Assembly: GCF_019683755.1 (NCBI RefSeq)
Contig: NZ_JADGHT010000012.1
Location: forward strand, 1 to 32,002
DNA: 32,002 bases
DNA from: Thermogemmatispora sp.
Lineage (GTDB): Bacteria > Chloroflexota > Ktedonobacteria > Ktedonobacterales > Ktedonobacteraceae
Direction: 5' to 3'
Below, in pieces: positions 21,889-31,706 of the stretch; position 1 is the first letter of the stretch; each line of letters opens with the position of its first letter. The notes below the pieces were generated by a model. It had not been told where the DNA came from. It ran no database searches and worked only from the letters and a program-made list of their open reading frames with translations. Both the position numbers and the translations under genes were made by a program.

Positions 21889-24800
21889 ATGGCAGCCAGC
21901 GATCAGAAGAATCAGCGCAAGGAGCGTATCGTACCGGGTGTTGAGGCCAGACGCACAGCGCGGGCCAGCGCTGCCGCTGGCGCTGTGGGGTCGAGCCGTG
22001 TCCGTGTTGAGCAGCGTACCCCTAGCCCCGGCTCTGCCAATGCTCGCCAGGCTTCCAAGCGCGCCTCAGGCTCTCGATCACCCAAGCGCAAGGCTTCTCC
22101 CTCCTCTTCGTCGCCCCCTTCTGATCAGACCGGTGATGAGCGCTTTATCAATTGGCTGCGTGAGCAATGGCAGCACCTTGAACCACATCAGCAGCAACAA
22201 GTCTATAGTTCGCTCCTCTTGCTGCTTTCCTTGCTCCTGCTCGGTTCGCTGACCATCCTTCGGCAAGCCTTTATTCTGAAAGACTTCTACGCCTTTTTCA
22301 CAACTTTCTTTGGCTGGGCCGCCTATGTATTAGCTCTAGGCTTGCTTGCTCTTGCCGTAGCCTTACTAGTCGAGGGTCTAGCGCGGCGCAACCTGCTGCG
22401 TTGGTCTTTGGTGGGCGGATTAACTTTGCTCTGGCTCCTGATATTGGCCGAGAGTCAACTGATTTTCGGCGGTGAGACCGGTGGTGTTGTAGGGGCCCTT
22501 CTCATCTGGCCTCTTCGCAATTGGCCCGCTGCCGTCGGCCATATTCTCATTCTGGGGCTGATTGTCATTGTCAGCATAGTAACTTTTCGCATTACCTTCG
22601 GGCACATCCTGACTGTCGCTCGCTTCTTGCGACGGCTCTTTGCCGACCATGTCGAGCGACCCAGTCATGTTGATGGTGGCGACCGCGCCCGTGGCCCCTC
22701 GCCTTTCCTTGGTCAGCGTCCGCGCTATAGTCGCTATAGCAGCCAGGCGCAGGCCAGCAACAGCGGTAGAGCAGATGCTGGGGCCGCTCATGCAGCCGAG
22801 GCCTTTGCTGCCGCTGGCCAGTCCCGTCCAGGCGCGGAATCCTCTTTCAATGACGCGGAAGAGGACATCATCGAGTTTGAGCCTGACTTTGACAGCGAGG
22901 ATGAGCAGGATAACGGAGGGGTGTCCTACCGGCACCCGCTCGGCTCCCTCTCGCGTAGCCCTCAGCCAGCGCCTAAGCCGCTTGATCGCCAGGAATATCA
23001 GGCCGCTACACGCGGTGCACAGCAACAGCCATTGCCCTTTGGCGCTGAGCAGGTACCTCAGCAACCCCTGCATATTTCGGCGGGCAACATTGTACCTAAC
23101 CTGCCCGAAATGGAGCCGCTCACACCCAACCCTCTCAAGCGTCAGTCGGCCCCTGTAGAGGTCGGAAAGGGTTCTCAGCCGCGCGGCGCAGGCCAGTCGC
23201 CGTCACCCTGGAAGCTGCCAGATCTCGGCTTGCTCAATCGTCCCGAGGATATGAAACTCCAGATGCTTGGCGAGGACACTGTAGCCCTGGCCAAGTTGAT
23301 CCAGGATACTCTACGCAGCTTTCGCGTTGAGGCAGAGGTACGTCCCGAAGATATCAGCATTGGCCCCACAGTCATCCGCTTCGGGATTCGCCCCACGGGC
23401 AAGCCAGCCATGCAGCCCGATGAGAAAGGACGCCTGGTCCCTGTACGCGATGCAGCAGGCAACATCGTCTATGAATCGCGCACGCGCGTGAGCCGTATTA
23501 TGGCCCTGCAGAACGATCTGGCCCTGGTACTGGAGGCGCGCTCGATTCGCATGGAGGCCCCCGTACCGGGCCGGCCCTACGTTGGCGTCGAGATTCCTAA
23601 TAAAAATAGTCGTCTGGTAACGTTGCGCGAGGTACTGGAGAGCAAGGAGTATCAGGCGGCACGCGCCAAGTCCAAGCTAGCGGTGGCTTTGGGTAAAGAT
23701 GTCGCTGGCGCTGTGCGCGTTGGCGACCTGGCACGGATGCCCCACTTGCTGATCGCTGGAGCCACAGGGGCAGGGAAAAGCGTCTGTATCAATGCAATGA
23801 TTGCCACCTTCCTGATGCAGGCCACACCCGACGACCTGCGCCTCCTGCTCGTTGACCCCAAAATGGTCGAGCTGACGCACTACAACGGGATTCCACACTT
23901 GCTGATGCCGGTCGTAACCGAGGTCGACACCGTTGTGGGTCTGCTCAAAAATGCTATCCATGAGATGGAGCGCCGCTATCGCCTCTTCTCCCGCCTGGGA
24001 GTGCGCAATCTGGATAGCTACCGCAAGCTACGCAACGAGCGGCTGGCCCGCGGCGACAACTCGCTCCAGAATCTGCCTGCCATCGTCATCATCATTGACG
24101 AGCTGGCCGACCTGATGATGACGGCTCCCGAGGAGGTAGAGGGCCTGATCTGCCGCCTGGCTCAGCTCGCCCGAGCCACGGGCATCCATCTGGTGGTAGC
24201 CACGCAGCGTCCGTCGGTCGACGTGATCACCGGACTGATCAAAGCTAACATCCCGACACGGATCTCCTTCATGGTCAGCTCGGCTATCGACTCGCGTACC
24301 ATCATCGACATGGGCGGAGCCGAGCGCCTGCTAGGACGTGGCGATATGCTCTATCTGCCCGCCGATGCCGGCAAGCCGGAGCGCATCCAGGGCGCCTTTG
24401 TTGCCGACGAGGAAATTGAGCGCCTGGTTGCGTATTGGAAAGAGCAGGCAGCCCAGCATCGTCCGGCAGGCACGCCCGAGGTCGAACCAGGCTGGGAGAT
24501 CAAGGAGCAGGAAGCTGAAGAAGCCACGCTCGACGATGAGCTGCTGGAGCAGGCGGAACAGGTGGTACGCGAATATGGGCGTGCATCGATCTCGTTGCTG
24601 CAACGGCGCCTGCGCATCGGCTACGCTCGTGCAGCTCGCCTGATCGATCTACTCGAGGCCCACGGCGTCATCGGTCCCCAGGAAAGCGGAGGACGGGCGC
24701 GTGAGGTACTGGAGAGCCATCCAGGCAGCAGCGGAGGCCGATATGAGGGCGAAGGACGCACCATGGCCGATGAGGTTGAGGAAATTATTGCGGAGGAACG

Positions 24801-24894
24801 GGCCCGGCAGGAGGCTCTTCGTCGCCAGCAAGAGCGCCAGCTACGTGAGCCACGTGCCGCCGATAACGAGCCGGCTCTTGGCGAGGATGAATGA
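21889..24894 (+). CDS. ftsK: FtsK/SpoIIIE-family DNA translocase
   Basis: A 1001-residue DNA translocase that moves chromosome ends through the division septum. A basic, disordered N terminus (1-85) precedes about four membrane helices (roughly 107-125, 142-162, 171-188, 214-235). A long variable linker follows (about 250-440, rich in Q, P, S and D/E). The motor has the alpha/beta domains, Walker A GATGAGKS (624-631), Walker B IVIIIDELADLMM with D737, and ATQRPSVDVITGLIKANIPTRI. A winged-helix gamma domain lies at about 880-930 (REYGRASISLLQRRLRIGYARAARLIDLLEAHG cut short here), for KOPS-like orientation signals. An acidic tail ends the protein. GGGAGGAG lies about 15 bases upstream of ATG 21889. 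Convergent with trmD. Confidence 0.96.
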   Translation: MAASDQKNQRKERIVPGVEARRTARASAAAGAVGSSRVRVEQRTPSPGSANARQASKRASGSRSPKRKASPSSSSPPSDQTGDERFINWLREQWQHLEPHQQQQVYSSLLLLLSLLLLGSLTILRQAFILKDFYAFFTTFFGWAAYVLALGLLALAVALLVEGLARRNLLRWSLVGGLTLLWLLILAESQLIFGGETGGVVGALLIWPLRNWPAAVGHILILGLIVIVSIVTFRITFGHILTVARFLRRLFADHVERPSHVDGGDRARGPSPFLGQRPRYSRYSSQAQASNSGRADAGAAHAAEAFAAAGQSRPGAESSFNDAEEDIIEFEPDFDSEDEQDNGGVSYRHPLGSLSRSPQPAPKPLDRQEYQAATRGAQQQPLPFGAEQVPQQPLHISAGNIVPNLPEMEPLTPNPLKRQSAPVEVGKGSQPRGAGQSPSPWKLPDLGLLNRPEDMKLQMLGEDTVALAKLIQDTLRSFRVEAEVRPEDISIGPTVIRFGIRPTGKPAMQPDEKGRLVPVRDAAGNIVYESRTRVSRIMALQNDLALVLEARSIRMEAPVPGRPYVGVEIPNKNSRLVTLREVLESKEYQAARAKSKLAVALGKDVAGAVRVGDLARMPHLLIAGATGAGKSVCINAMIATFLMQATPDDLRLLLVDPKMVELTHYNGIPHLLMPVVTEVDTVVGLLKNAIHEMERRYRLFSRLGVRNLDSYRKLRNERLARGDNSLQNLPAIVIIIDELADLMMTAPEEVEGLICRLAQLARATGIHLVVATQRPSVDVITGLIKANIPTRISFMVSSAIDSRTIIDMGGAERLLGRGDMLYLPADAGKPERIQGAFVADEEIERLVAYWKEQAAQHRPAGTPEVEPGWEIKEQEAEEATLDDELLEQAEQVVREYGRASISLLQRRLRIGYARAARLIDLLEAHGVIGPQESGGRAREVLESHPGSSGGRYEGEGRTMADEVEEIIAEERARQEALRRQQERQLREPRAADNEPALGEDE

Positions 24895-25088
24895 AAGGCT
24901 ATCTGCGGCCCCAGGCCAGCCCGTTCCTGGCTTCAGAGCCCAGTCCATTGTCTCCATCTCGCTCGAGCGCCCAATGACAACTGCGAGGCAGTGGGAGAAG
25001 CCTTGAGTCAGTCGGAGGCCAGTGAGCAGAGAGATAGACAGGGAGACAAGGAGCAGGTGGCAGGTGATCTTGCTCGGGGATGAGTCAC

Positions 25089-25817
25089 TCACCAGCCTTC
25101 GGCGTCCAGCTCTTTGAGCAGCTTCTGATCCTCTTTGCTGCTCAAATCGAGCTTAGCAAAGAGATCGGGGCGTCGCCGTCGCGTGCGCCGCAGGGCCTCC
25201 TTTCGCCGCCAGCGAGCGATCTGCGCATGATTACCGGAGAGCAAGACCTCAGGCACCTTCCAGCCACGAAACTCGGGCGGACGAGTGTACTGGGGGTACT
25301 CGAGCAGATAATTGCTGTGCGACTCCTCGTGCGTTGACTCGTCATGGCCTAGAACACCAGGGATCAGGCGCGCAACCGCATCGACGACTACCATTGCTGG
25401 TAGCTCGCCGCCGGTAAGCACATAGTCACCAATCGAGAGCTGATCGGTAGCCAGATGCTCGGCCACTCGCTCATCAACTCCCTCGTAGTGGCCACAGATC
25501 AGCGACAAACGCGGCTCCTGCGCCAATTCGCGCGCGATCTGTTGATTAAAGAGCCGGCCCTGAGGAGTGAGCAGAATAATGGGGCCGCCCTGATAGACGG
25601 CCTCGACAGCGGCAAAAATCGGCTCAGGCTTCATTACCATACCGACGCCGCCGCCATAGGGGTAATCATCGACAACGTGATGCTTATCGGTTGTAAAATC
25701 CCGAATGTTGTGCAAGGCTATCGAGAGCAGACCACGCTCACGGGCACGTTTCAGAATGCTCTCAGAAAACGGCCCTTCAAACATGGCAGGGAAGAGCGTA
25801 AAGATGTCGATGTGCAT
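25089..25817 (-). CDS. trmD: tRNA (guanine-N1-)-methyltransferase TrmD
   Basis: A 242-residue SPOUT methyltransferase that makes m1G37 in tRNAs reading CNN/CGG-type codons, preventing frameshifts. Signatures are [16 protein letters not shown] at the start, [17 protein letters not shown], the SAM knot [12 protein letters not shown] and [20 protein letters not shown]. The C-terminal part ([17 protein letters not shown], then DL near the end) is also typical. I start it at ATG 25817, with AGGTAGGA just upstream; GTG 25820 is directly before it. It stands alone, away from the rpsP-rimM-trmD-rplS operon seen in many bacteria. A good promoter lies at 25845-25873. Confidence 0.97.
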   Translation of the reverse strand: MHIDIFTLFPAMFEGPFSESILKRARERGLLSIALHNIRDFTTDKHHVVDDYPYGGGVGMVMKPEPIFAAVEAVYQGGPIILLTPQGRLFNQQIARELAQEPRLSLICGHYEGVDERVAEHLATDQLSIGDYVLTGGELPAMVVVDAVARLIPGVLGHDESTHEESHSNYLLEYPQYTRPPEFRGWKVPEVLLSGNHAQIARWRRKEALRRTRRRRPDLFAKLDLSSKEDQKLLKELDAEGW

Positions 25818-25844
25818 CACTGTCCTACCTGAAAGCTTTGTGTT

Positions 25845-25873
25845 AAAATAGCACTGACACCGAACGTTGACAA
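25845..25873 (-). promoter_or_regulatory. trmD promoter
   Basis: On the minus strand TTGTCA (25868-25873) and TATTTT (25845-25850) are exactly 17 bases apart, about 28 bases before the trmD start. Confidence 0.6.
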
Positions 25874-25896
25874 TCCCCGGCGGGGAACTGTGTCAA
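25867..25896. promoter_or_regulatory. Dyad in the trmD / kinase divergent region
   Basis: TTGACA (25867-25872) and TGTCAA (25891-25896) form inverted arms around the near-central palindrome TCCCCG-G-CGGGGA (25874-25886). It overlaps the -35 of trmD and lies about 70 bases before the kinase gene on the other strand. Candidate operator or RNA hairpin. Confidence 0.4.
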
Positions 25897-25963
25897 CCCG
25901 CCGGCCCCGCTCTGTACCCATAGAGATGCCTTGTTTCTGTCTTTGTCTTTGTCGGAGCCTGCC

Positions 25964-27616
25964 ATGTCCCGATCCCTGACGCAGCATTTCAAGGACCTGC
26001 ATGGCCAACTTGTGATTCTTATCGGGAGCGCCATTCGTCTCTTGGGAGGAGAGGCCGGGCTATTCGTGGTCGCCAACGAGGCCTTTGACCCTCAGAGTAG
26101 CGAAGAATACACCGCCTATCAAATCAACGAGACGGCGGTTGCTAGCCTGCTGGCTCATATCCAACGCGGGCCCCTGCCTACGCCGGCCCGCCCCTTCGTG
26201 GTTGAGCGCCTGCCAGCCGCTCTGCTGGATGAGCTGGACCTCTTTGCGGACTTCATCGGACCAGATACCGAGGCCAAGACAACCCCCAGTCAGCTCCATA
26301 GCAGTCAGGACCCCGCTGGTTCCAACTCGGAAAGTCGTCGCCAGCCCCAGGAGTATGAGCGCTGCTCGCTGATTCTCCATGATCAGGGCGGCTTGATCGG
26401 CATGCTGCATTATCTCCGCCCCATTGGACGCAGCTCCTGCCTGGAGAACGATGAGATTCGCTTCGCCCTCTTTCGGGCTCAGCTCGCCGCCAGCATGCGC
26501 TTTGCTCTCAAGGCTCAATCGCTGGTACGCGAGCAGGAACGCCTGGCGGCTATCTTCCAGTACAGCACCGATGGCATTCTCACCGTTGACCATGCCTTTC
26601 GCATCATCGACTTTAACCCGGCAATGGAGCGACTGACGGGCTGGCGCGAAAGTGAGGTGCTGGGCCGTTTTTATTATGATGTGCTGCGCCCCAAGGATCG
26701 GCAAGGCAACGACCTGGGACTGGAAAACTCGCCCATCTTACAGGCCTTCGCCGGCAAGCCCGTGGTCAACCGCGAGATCCAAATCACGGCACGCGACGGG
26801 CAGCGCTTCAGTGTCAGTGTCTCAGCCTCCTGCGTCCACTCAGCACGTGGCGAACCAATGAACGGCATTTTGACCGTGCGCGATATCACTCGTGAGCGCG
26901 AGCAGGAAGAGCAACGCTCAATGTTCATCTCGGTCATCTCCCACGAGCTGCAGACGCCTATCGCTATCATCAAGGGCTATGCCTCAACGCTGGCACGCGC
27001 CGACGCCAGCTTTGACCGCGAGACCCTGCGCGCACGTCTTCTCGCTATCGAGGAGGAGGCTGATCGTCTCAATAAGTTGGTTGGCAACCTGCTCTATGCC
27101 TCGCGTATCGAAGCCGGCGGCTTGCACATGGAGATCGCTCCCCTGGACCTGGAACCGCTCATTCAAGGCGTCGTGCGACGCTTCCAGGCCAGAAGCACCG
27201 ATGTTGAGATTAAGGTGCAGCTCCCTCCTAATCTGCCCCTGGTCATGGCCGACCGCGACCGCATTGAGGAGGTACTGGAGAACTTGCTGGATAACGCTAT
27301 CAAATATTCACCCCGGCAGCGCAGCGTCACTGTGAGTTGCTCAACTGTGGGCGATGAGGTGATCGTCAGCGTCAGCGATCAGGGCATGGGTATCTCTCTG
27401 CGGGACCAGGAGCGGCTTTTCCAACGTTTCCAGCGTATCAATCACCCGTCAACACCAGGGCGCCCGGGCGCCGGCCTCGGCCTCTATATCTGCCGTGCGA
27501 TCATCGAGGCTCATGGGGGAAGAATCTGGGTGGAAAGTGCGCTGCATCAAGGCTCAACCTTCTCGTTCAGTCTGCCTCGCAAGGAAAAGGCGCAATTGCC
27601 GATGGTGGTGTTTTAA
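25964..27616 (+). CDS. Soluble PAS-domain sensor histidine kinase
   Basis: A 550-residue histidine kinase with no membrane helix or signal peptide, so probably cytosolic. Residues 1-185 look like a divergent GAF-type sensor, with a variable Q/S-rich insert near 105-130. A PAS domain spans about 190-310 ([19 protein letters not shown], then [15 protein letters not shown]). The phosphoacceptor is H327 in [10 protein letters not shown]. The ATPase has [19 protein letters not shown] and [21 protein letters not shown] 25964 has GGAG about six bases upstream; the frame also extends to TTG 25931. It is separated by two bases from the regulator gene, an obvious cognate pair. Confidence 0.93.
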   Translation: MSRSLTQHFKDLHGQLVILIGSAIRLLGGEAGLFVVANEAFDPQSSEEYTAYQINETAVASLLAHIQRGPLPTPARPFVVERLPAALLDELDLFADFIGPDTEAKTTPSQLHSSQDPAGSNSESRRQPQEYERCSLILHDQGGLIGMLHYLRPIGRSSCLENDEIRFALFRAQLAASMRFALKAQSLVREQERLAAIFQYSTDGILTVDHAFRIIDFNPAMERLTGWRESEVLGRFYYDVLRPKDRQGNDLGLENSPILQAFAGKPVVNREIQITARDGQRFSVSVSASCVHSARGEPMNGILTVRDITREREQEEQRSMFISVISHELQTPIAIIKGYASTLARADASFDRETLRARLLAIEEEADRLNKLVGNLLYASRIEAGGLHMEIAPLDLEPLIQGVVRRFQARSTDVEIKVQLPPNLPLVMADRDRIEEVLENLLDNAIKYSPRQRSVTVSCSTVGDEVIVSVSDQGMGISLRDQERLFQRFQRINHPSTPGRPGAGLGLYICRAIIEAHGGRIWVESALHQGSTFSFSLPRKEKAQLPMVVF

Positions 27617-27618
27617 AG

Positions 27619-28338
27619 ATGGAAAAGGAAAATTTCGATCATCGTGACATTACTATCCTTATCGTCGATGATGAGCCACGTATTCGTGATCTTGTCCGAA
27701 TGAACCTGGAACTAGAGAATTACCATGTATTGGAGGCAAGTAGTGGAGAGGAGGCCTTAGAACAACTGCGTGAAAATCTACCTGATCTTATCGTGCTGGA
27801 TGTCATGATGCCTGATATGGATGGCTTTGAGACCCTGCGCCAGATTCGCGAAGTCTCGACTGTGCCGGTGATTATGCTGACAGTGCGTCAAGACGAGCAT
27901 GACCGCATCCGTGGTCTGGACCTGGGAGCCGACGATTACATTGCTAAGCCCTTCAGCCCGCGCGAGCTGCTCTCTCGGATTCGCGCCTTGCTGCGCCGGG
28001 CCTTCATGCCGCCCCCGGCACGTAAGACAGAGATCGTCGTCGACAAAGACCTCAAGATCGACTTCGCCAGGCGAGAAGTCATTGTCCGTGGCCAGAAAGT
28101 CACCCTGCGCCCAACCGAGTACCGTCTGCTCTATCACCTGGTGAACAACGCGGGGCGTCTACTCACCCATGAAACCCTGCTCTCTAAGGTTTGGGGGCGA
28201 GAATACCGCGATGAGGCCCACTACCTGCGACTGTACATTACCTATCTGCGGCAAAAGATCGAGAAAGATCCCGCCCATCCCCAATATATCTTAACAGAGC
28301 GAGGCGTCGGCTATCGCTTCAAGGAATTGGAGGGCTAA
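27619..28338 (+). CDS. OmpR-family response regulator
   Basis: A 239-residue response regulator. The receiver has D17-D18, phosphoacceptor D61 ([10 protein letters not shown]), T88 and K110 (YIAKPFSP). The winged-helix output domain spans about 140-235 ([43 protein letters not shown]), most like the KdpE branch. It is second in a tight kinase-regulator-protease operon, two bases after the kinase and six bases before the protease gene. No kdp genes are nearby. The target is unknown, but autoregulation of the operon and protease is the simple guess. Confidence 0.94.
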   Translation: MEKENFDHRDITILIVDDEPRIRDLVRMNLELENYHVLEASSGEEALEQLRENLPDLIVLDVMMPDMDGFETLRQIREVSTVPVIMLTVRQDEHDRIRGLDLGADDYIAKPFSPRELLSRIRALLRRAFMPPPARKTEIVVDKDLKIDFARREVIVRGQKVTLRPTEYRLLYHLVNNAGRLLTHETLLSKVWGREYRDEAHYLRLYITYLRQKIEKDPAHPQYILTERGVGYRFKELEG

Positions 28339-28344
28339 GCGACC

Positions 28345-30357
28345 ATGTGCAACCGGGTTCGGGGTAGAGCCTTGTGTCTTCGTGAATGGCTGGGCTTGCT
28401 GGCTTTGCCGCTACTTCTACTAGTGGTCACAGCGAGCGCCTGTGCGCCCTTTGGCAATGCTGCCTCTGTCAAGACACCGGCGTCTGGCGACGCCACGATC
28501 AGCCTGAAGCCGTCGCCGACGCCCCAGAACCTGTCAGCGCTTCTGCAAGCTGAGCACCTGCTCATGACCACAGAGCACCCACCCCGCGATCTCTACAGCC
28601 TCGTACAACGCCTCAAGCCGCACAGCTCGCAAACCCTGTCCCATCGCGAACGCAGCACGCCGCTCAATGCCCACATTGGTCAAGAAGACCAGTTCTGGCT
28701 CATTAACCTCGACAGCCACCGCTACCAGCGCATTCGTGCCAGGCTAGTTTACATCACTCCCCATGTCTATATGTACGTTGAGGATGGCCAGAGCGCCAGC
28801 CTGACGGCCCTTAAAAGTTCTGCCGACCTCTTTGAGGAGCGCATCTATCCTAGCGAGCACGCTACCTTTGGCAGCGAGTGGCTGCCGGGCATCGATGATG
28901 ATCCCCATTTGACCATCCTGAACGCTACAGGGCTGGGCAACGGCGTCGGCGGCTATTTTTCCTCCAATGACGAGTATCCAACAGCCATCAATCCCTACAG
29001 CAATGAGCGCGAGATGATCTACATGAATCTCGACGCCTTGTTGCCCGGGACGGCGGATTACAACAGTACGCTGGCACATGAACTGCAGCACCTGATTCAC
29101 TGGCATGTCCATCCGACTGACCCGGGCTGGGTTAACGAAGGCATGTCCTTAGTGGCTCAGCACCTTAACGGCTTCTCCGTAGACGGCGTTGACCGCGCCT
29201 TTCTCACCCATCCCAACACCCAACTTACTGACTGGAGCGACGCTATGCCAGCAGCCCTCGACCACTATGGCGCGGCCTATCTTTTTCTCGCCTATTTTGC
29301 CGAGCACTACGGCGGCTATCCTATCCTCAAAGAGCTGCTAAGTGATCCTGCTGATCCCCCAGCCAGCTTTGACCATGTCCTTGCCCGTCATGGTTATAAA
29401 GACCGTTTTGACGACGTAGTAAATAAGTGGTACCTCGCCAACGTCGTCCAGGACGATAGCATCGATCAGGGAGACTACGGCTACGCCTCCATCCAGGCTG
29501 GGGTTAGCGTGCCGACACAGCAAGTGACAAGCTATCCCTTTACCATGATCAACAGCATTCAACAGTACGCAGCAGAGTACTATACCTTTGAGCCAGCAGG
29601 GCAATCGGGCACTCTGACCCTTAGCTTCAGTGGCACACCTACAACGCCTATTATCGCGAACACGCCCCCCCACCATTCGCACTATGAGTGGTGGAGCAAT
29701 CGATATGATAATATGGATAGTACCCTGACTCGTGCTTTCGATCTGAGCGGGCTGAAAGGCAAACACGTCACACTGCAATTCGCTGCCTGGTTCGACCTGG
29801 AACGCGACTACGATTATGCCTTTGTAGAAGCCTCGACCGACGGCATCAACTGGAGAACGCTGCCCGGACGCTACACCACGGCTAGCAACCCCAATGGGGG
29901 GAACTGGGGTTATGGCTATACAGGAACCAGCGGCGGCGCCAGCCCGCAATGGGTAGAGGAGCAGATTGATCTCACCCCCTATGCTGGTCAGCGCATCCAG
30001 TTGCGCTTTGAGGAGGTCACCGATGATGCAGTTAGTCGTCAGGGTTTTGCACTAGCCTGGATACGCATCCCAGAGCTGCACTTTGAGGATACCCTGACCA
30101 GCGATAACGGCTGGATCAGCCACGGCTTTATCCGCTCGGCCAACCTGCTGCCAGAACACTATAGTGTGCAGGCTCTGGTGTATGAGGGCCAAGGCTTCAG
30201 CGTTCGCCGCCTCGCTGCTAACATGGTCAGTGGACAAGTCACTATGACCATTCCAGACTTTGGCAGGAAGGTCAATCGTGTCATTCTCGTCATCTCCGCC
30301 TGGGCAGTTGCCACATCACTCCCAGTCCGCTACCAGCTCACGGCCAGGCTAGGCTGA
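28345..30357 (+). CDS. Putative zinc-metalloprotease lipoprotein
   Basis: A 670-residue exported protein. A basic N terminus and hydrophobic stretch (14-30) end at ASAC (30-33), a likely lipoprotein site. The metalloprotease domain (about 130-400) carries HELQH (245-249) with a downstream glutamate E265 in GWVNEGMSL, as in gluzincins. NATGLGNGVGGYFSSNDEYP precedes it. The C-terminal half is beta-rich and resembles the carbohydrate-binding-like modules of immune-inhibitor-A and similar surface proteases (FAAWFDLERDYDYAFVEAS, PYAGQRIQLRFEEVTDD). ATG 28345 has GGAGGG about 12 bases upstream, inside the regulator gene. Third gene of the operon, so probably made under the control of its two-component pair. 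The peptidase family (M6- or M30-like) is not certain. Confidence 0.82.
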   Translation: MCNRVRGRALCLREWLGLLALPLLLLVVTASACAPFGNAASVKTPASGDATISLKPSPTPQNLSALLQAEHLLMTTEHPPRDLYSLVQRLKPHSSQTLSHRERSTPLNAHIGQEDQFWLINLDSHRYQRIRARLVYITPHVYMYVEDGQSASLTALKSSADLFEERIYPSEHATFGSEWLPGIDDDPHLTILNATGLGNGVGGYFSSNDEYPTAINPYSNEREMIYMNLDALLPGTADYNSTLAHELQHLIHWHVHPTDPGWVNEGMSLVAQHLNGFSVDGVDRAFLTHPNTQLTDWSDAMPAALDHYGAAYLFLAYFAEHYGGYPILKELLSDPADPPASFDHVLARHGYKDRFDDVVNKWYLANVVQDDSIDQGDYGYASIQAGVSVPTQQVTSYPFTMINSIQQYAAEYYTFEPAGQSGTLTLSFSGTPTTPIIANTPPHHSHYEWWSNRYDNMDSTLTRAFDLSGLKGKHVTLQFAAWFDLERDYDYAFVEASTDGINWRTLPGRYTTASNPNGGNWGYGYTGTSGGASPQWVEEQIDLTPYAGQRIQLRFEEVTDDAVSRQGFALAWIRIPELHFEDTLTSDNGWISHGFIRSANLLPEHYSVQALVYEGQGFSVRRLAANMVSGQVTMTIPDFGRKVNRVILVISAWAVATSLPVRYQLTARLG

Positions 30358-30673
30358 GACAGGTGTATGGGCCTCAGAGGCAGGCAAGCAGCAGACACCA
30401 AGGTCCTATTCACCCAAGTGATCCAAGGAACACGGCAGTCGTTCCAGCAGCCTGCCAGGCCGGGGGCCAGGTGGCCTACCACCCAGCCAGCACTAGTAAG
30501 CCTGCCGTAGAGCGAGAGCGGCCAGGCTCCACGGGGCCTCATCCTGAGCAGAGCGTGGCTCTGCTCAGCTGCACTGAAGGGAATTGCATTGGACGGCAGC
30601 GCGCGTCAGCCGCTGTCTCTCTCACCTTGTCTGTAGGCTTGGTTTGTCTAGTTAGTGATCTTGTCTAGAGGGG
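30358..30673. other. Intergenic region between the protease and URO-D-like genes
   Basis: It contains the strong hairpin at 30544-30568 and a weak promoter candidate (TTGTCT 30627-30632, 16 bases, TAGTTA 30649-30654). No gene is recognisable. Confidence 0.5.
30544..30568 (+). terminator. Hairpin after the metalloprotease gene
   Basis: CTGAGCAGAGC (30544-30554) pairs perfectly with GCTCTGCTCAG (30558-30568) around a GTG loop. No T run follows. Likely end of the kinase-regulator-protease transcript. Confidence 0.5.
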
Positions 30674-31675
30674 ATGGGAAAGACCTTGAACAAGAAGGAA
30701 CGTGTTGAGGCCGCCTTGCGCGGTAAACCGGTCGATCGCGTGCCGGTGAGCATGTGGGGGCACGACTATGAGCGTGAGTGGAACGTGCAAACCTTTGTCG
30801 AGGCCATGATTGAAAACTTCACGCGCTATGACTGGGACTTCCTAAAGGTGAATCCCCGTGCCTCCTACCACGTCGAGGGCTGGAAGGTCCGCGTACGTCC
30901 CTCTGGCGACAAGTACAAGCCGCCGATCTTCGAGGACACCCCCATTAAGAGTACTTCCGATTGGAAGCGACTGCGCCCGTTAGAGCCAACGCAGGGAGCG
31001 CTGGCGGAGCAGCTACGGGCCATGCAGCTTATTAAGTATCATCTTGGCAACGATGCCTACTTTGTCCAAACCATTTTCTGCCCTCTGGGCGTGGCCAAGT
31101 ACCTAGCCGGCAACAGCACAGAGGCGGTGCTACATAGCATTCGTGAGGACCGCAAGGCCCTTCATACGGGGCTGCGTACCATTCTAGAAACATTCATTAC
31201 CTTCGCCATCGCCTGCATGGAAGAAGGCGCTAGCGGCGTCTTCTATGCTACCAATGGCTGGGCTCGCGAGGGGCTGCTTACTCAGGACCAGTATCGCGAG
31301 TTTGGTGAACAGTACGATCTGGAGTTTCTGGATGCCATCAAGGGGCGCAGCAAGTTTACCATTCTGCACAACTGTGGTCCTCGCATCTATTTTGATCTGC
31401 TGGCAAACTACCCTGTTCATGCTATTAGCTGGGCCGCCACCCTCGAAGGGAATCCCGACCTGCGCGAGGGCAAACGGCGCTCAGGAAAGGCAGTGATGGG
31501 CGGCATCAGCGAAAAGACTGTGTTGCGCACCGGTACCCCTGACCAGGTACAAGAGGAGGTGCAAAAGGCCCTGGAGTTGACAAATGGCGAACACTTCATC
31601 CTGGCTCCAGGCTGCGCTGTCCCCCCTGACGTTCCCGCGAGAAATTTGGAGGCCATCCGTCGGATGCTGTCTTGA
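30674..31675 (+). CDS. Uroporphyrinogen decarboxylase-family protein (not typical HemE)
   Basis: A 333-residue TIM-barrel protein of the URO-D superfamily, which includes HemE and many corrinoid or methyl-transfer enzymes. The family start is KERVEAALRGKPVDRVPVSMW (shortened), and the end is the usual ILAPGCAVPPDVPARNLEAI. The active-site RQAGRY motif of true HemE is replaced by SMWGHDYE, so porphyrin decarboxylation is doubtful. FTILHNCG gives the conserved H-x-C/D region. The ATG at 30674 follows a GAGGGG purine stretch with almost no spacing, so the start may be a few codons later (TTG 30686). A strong promoter for the next unit overlaps its stop codon. Substrate unknown. Confidence 0.85.
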   Translation: MGKTLNKKERVEAALRGKPVDRVPVSMWGHDYEREWNVQTFVEAMIENFTRYDWDFLKVNPRASYHVEGWKVRVRPSGDKYKPPIFEDTPIKSTSDWKRLRPLEPTQGALAEQLRAMQLIKYHLGNDAYFVQTIFCPLGVAKYLAGNSTEAVLHSIREDRKALHTGLRTILETFITFAIACMEEGASGVFYATNGWAREGLLTQDQYREFGEQYDLEFLDAIKGRSKFTILHNCGPRIYFDLLANYPVHAISWAATLEGNPDLREGKRRSGKAVMGGISEKTVLRTGTPDQVQEEVQKALELTNGEHFILAPGCAVPPDVPARNLEAIRRMLS

Positions 31676-31700
31676 CACATGTCAAGGCATTCGCTATACT
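31672..31700 (+). promoter_or_regulatory. Near-consensus sigma70-type promoter
   Basis: A perfect TTGACA (31672-31677), 17 bases and TATACT (31695-31700). The -35 contains the TGA stop of the URO-D-like gene and is half of a dyad TTGACA-CA-TGTCAA (31672-31685). The best promoter in the window. Confidence 0.75.
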
Positions 31701-31706
31701 GCCACG

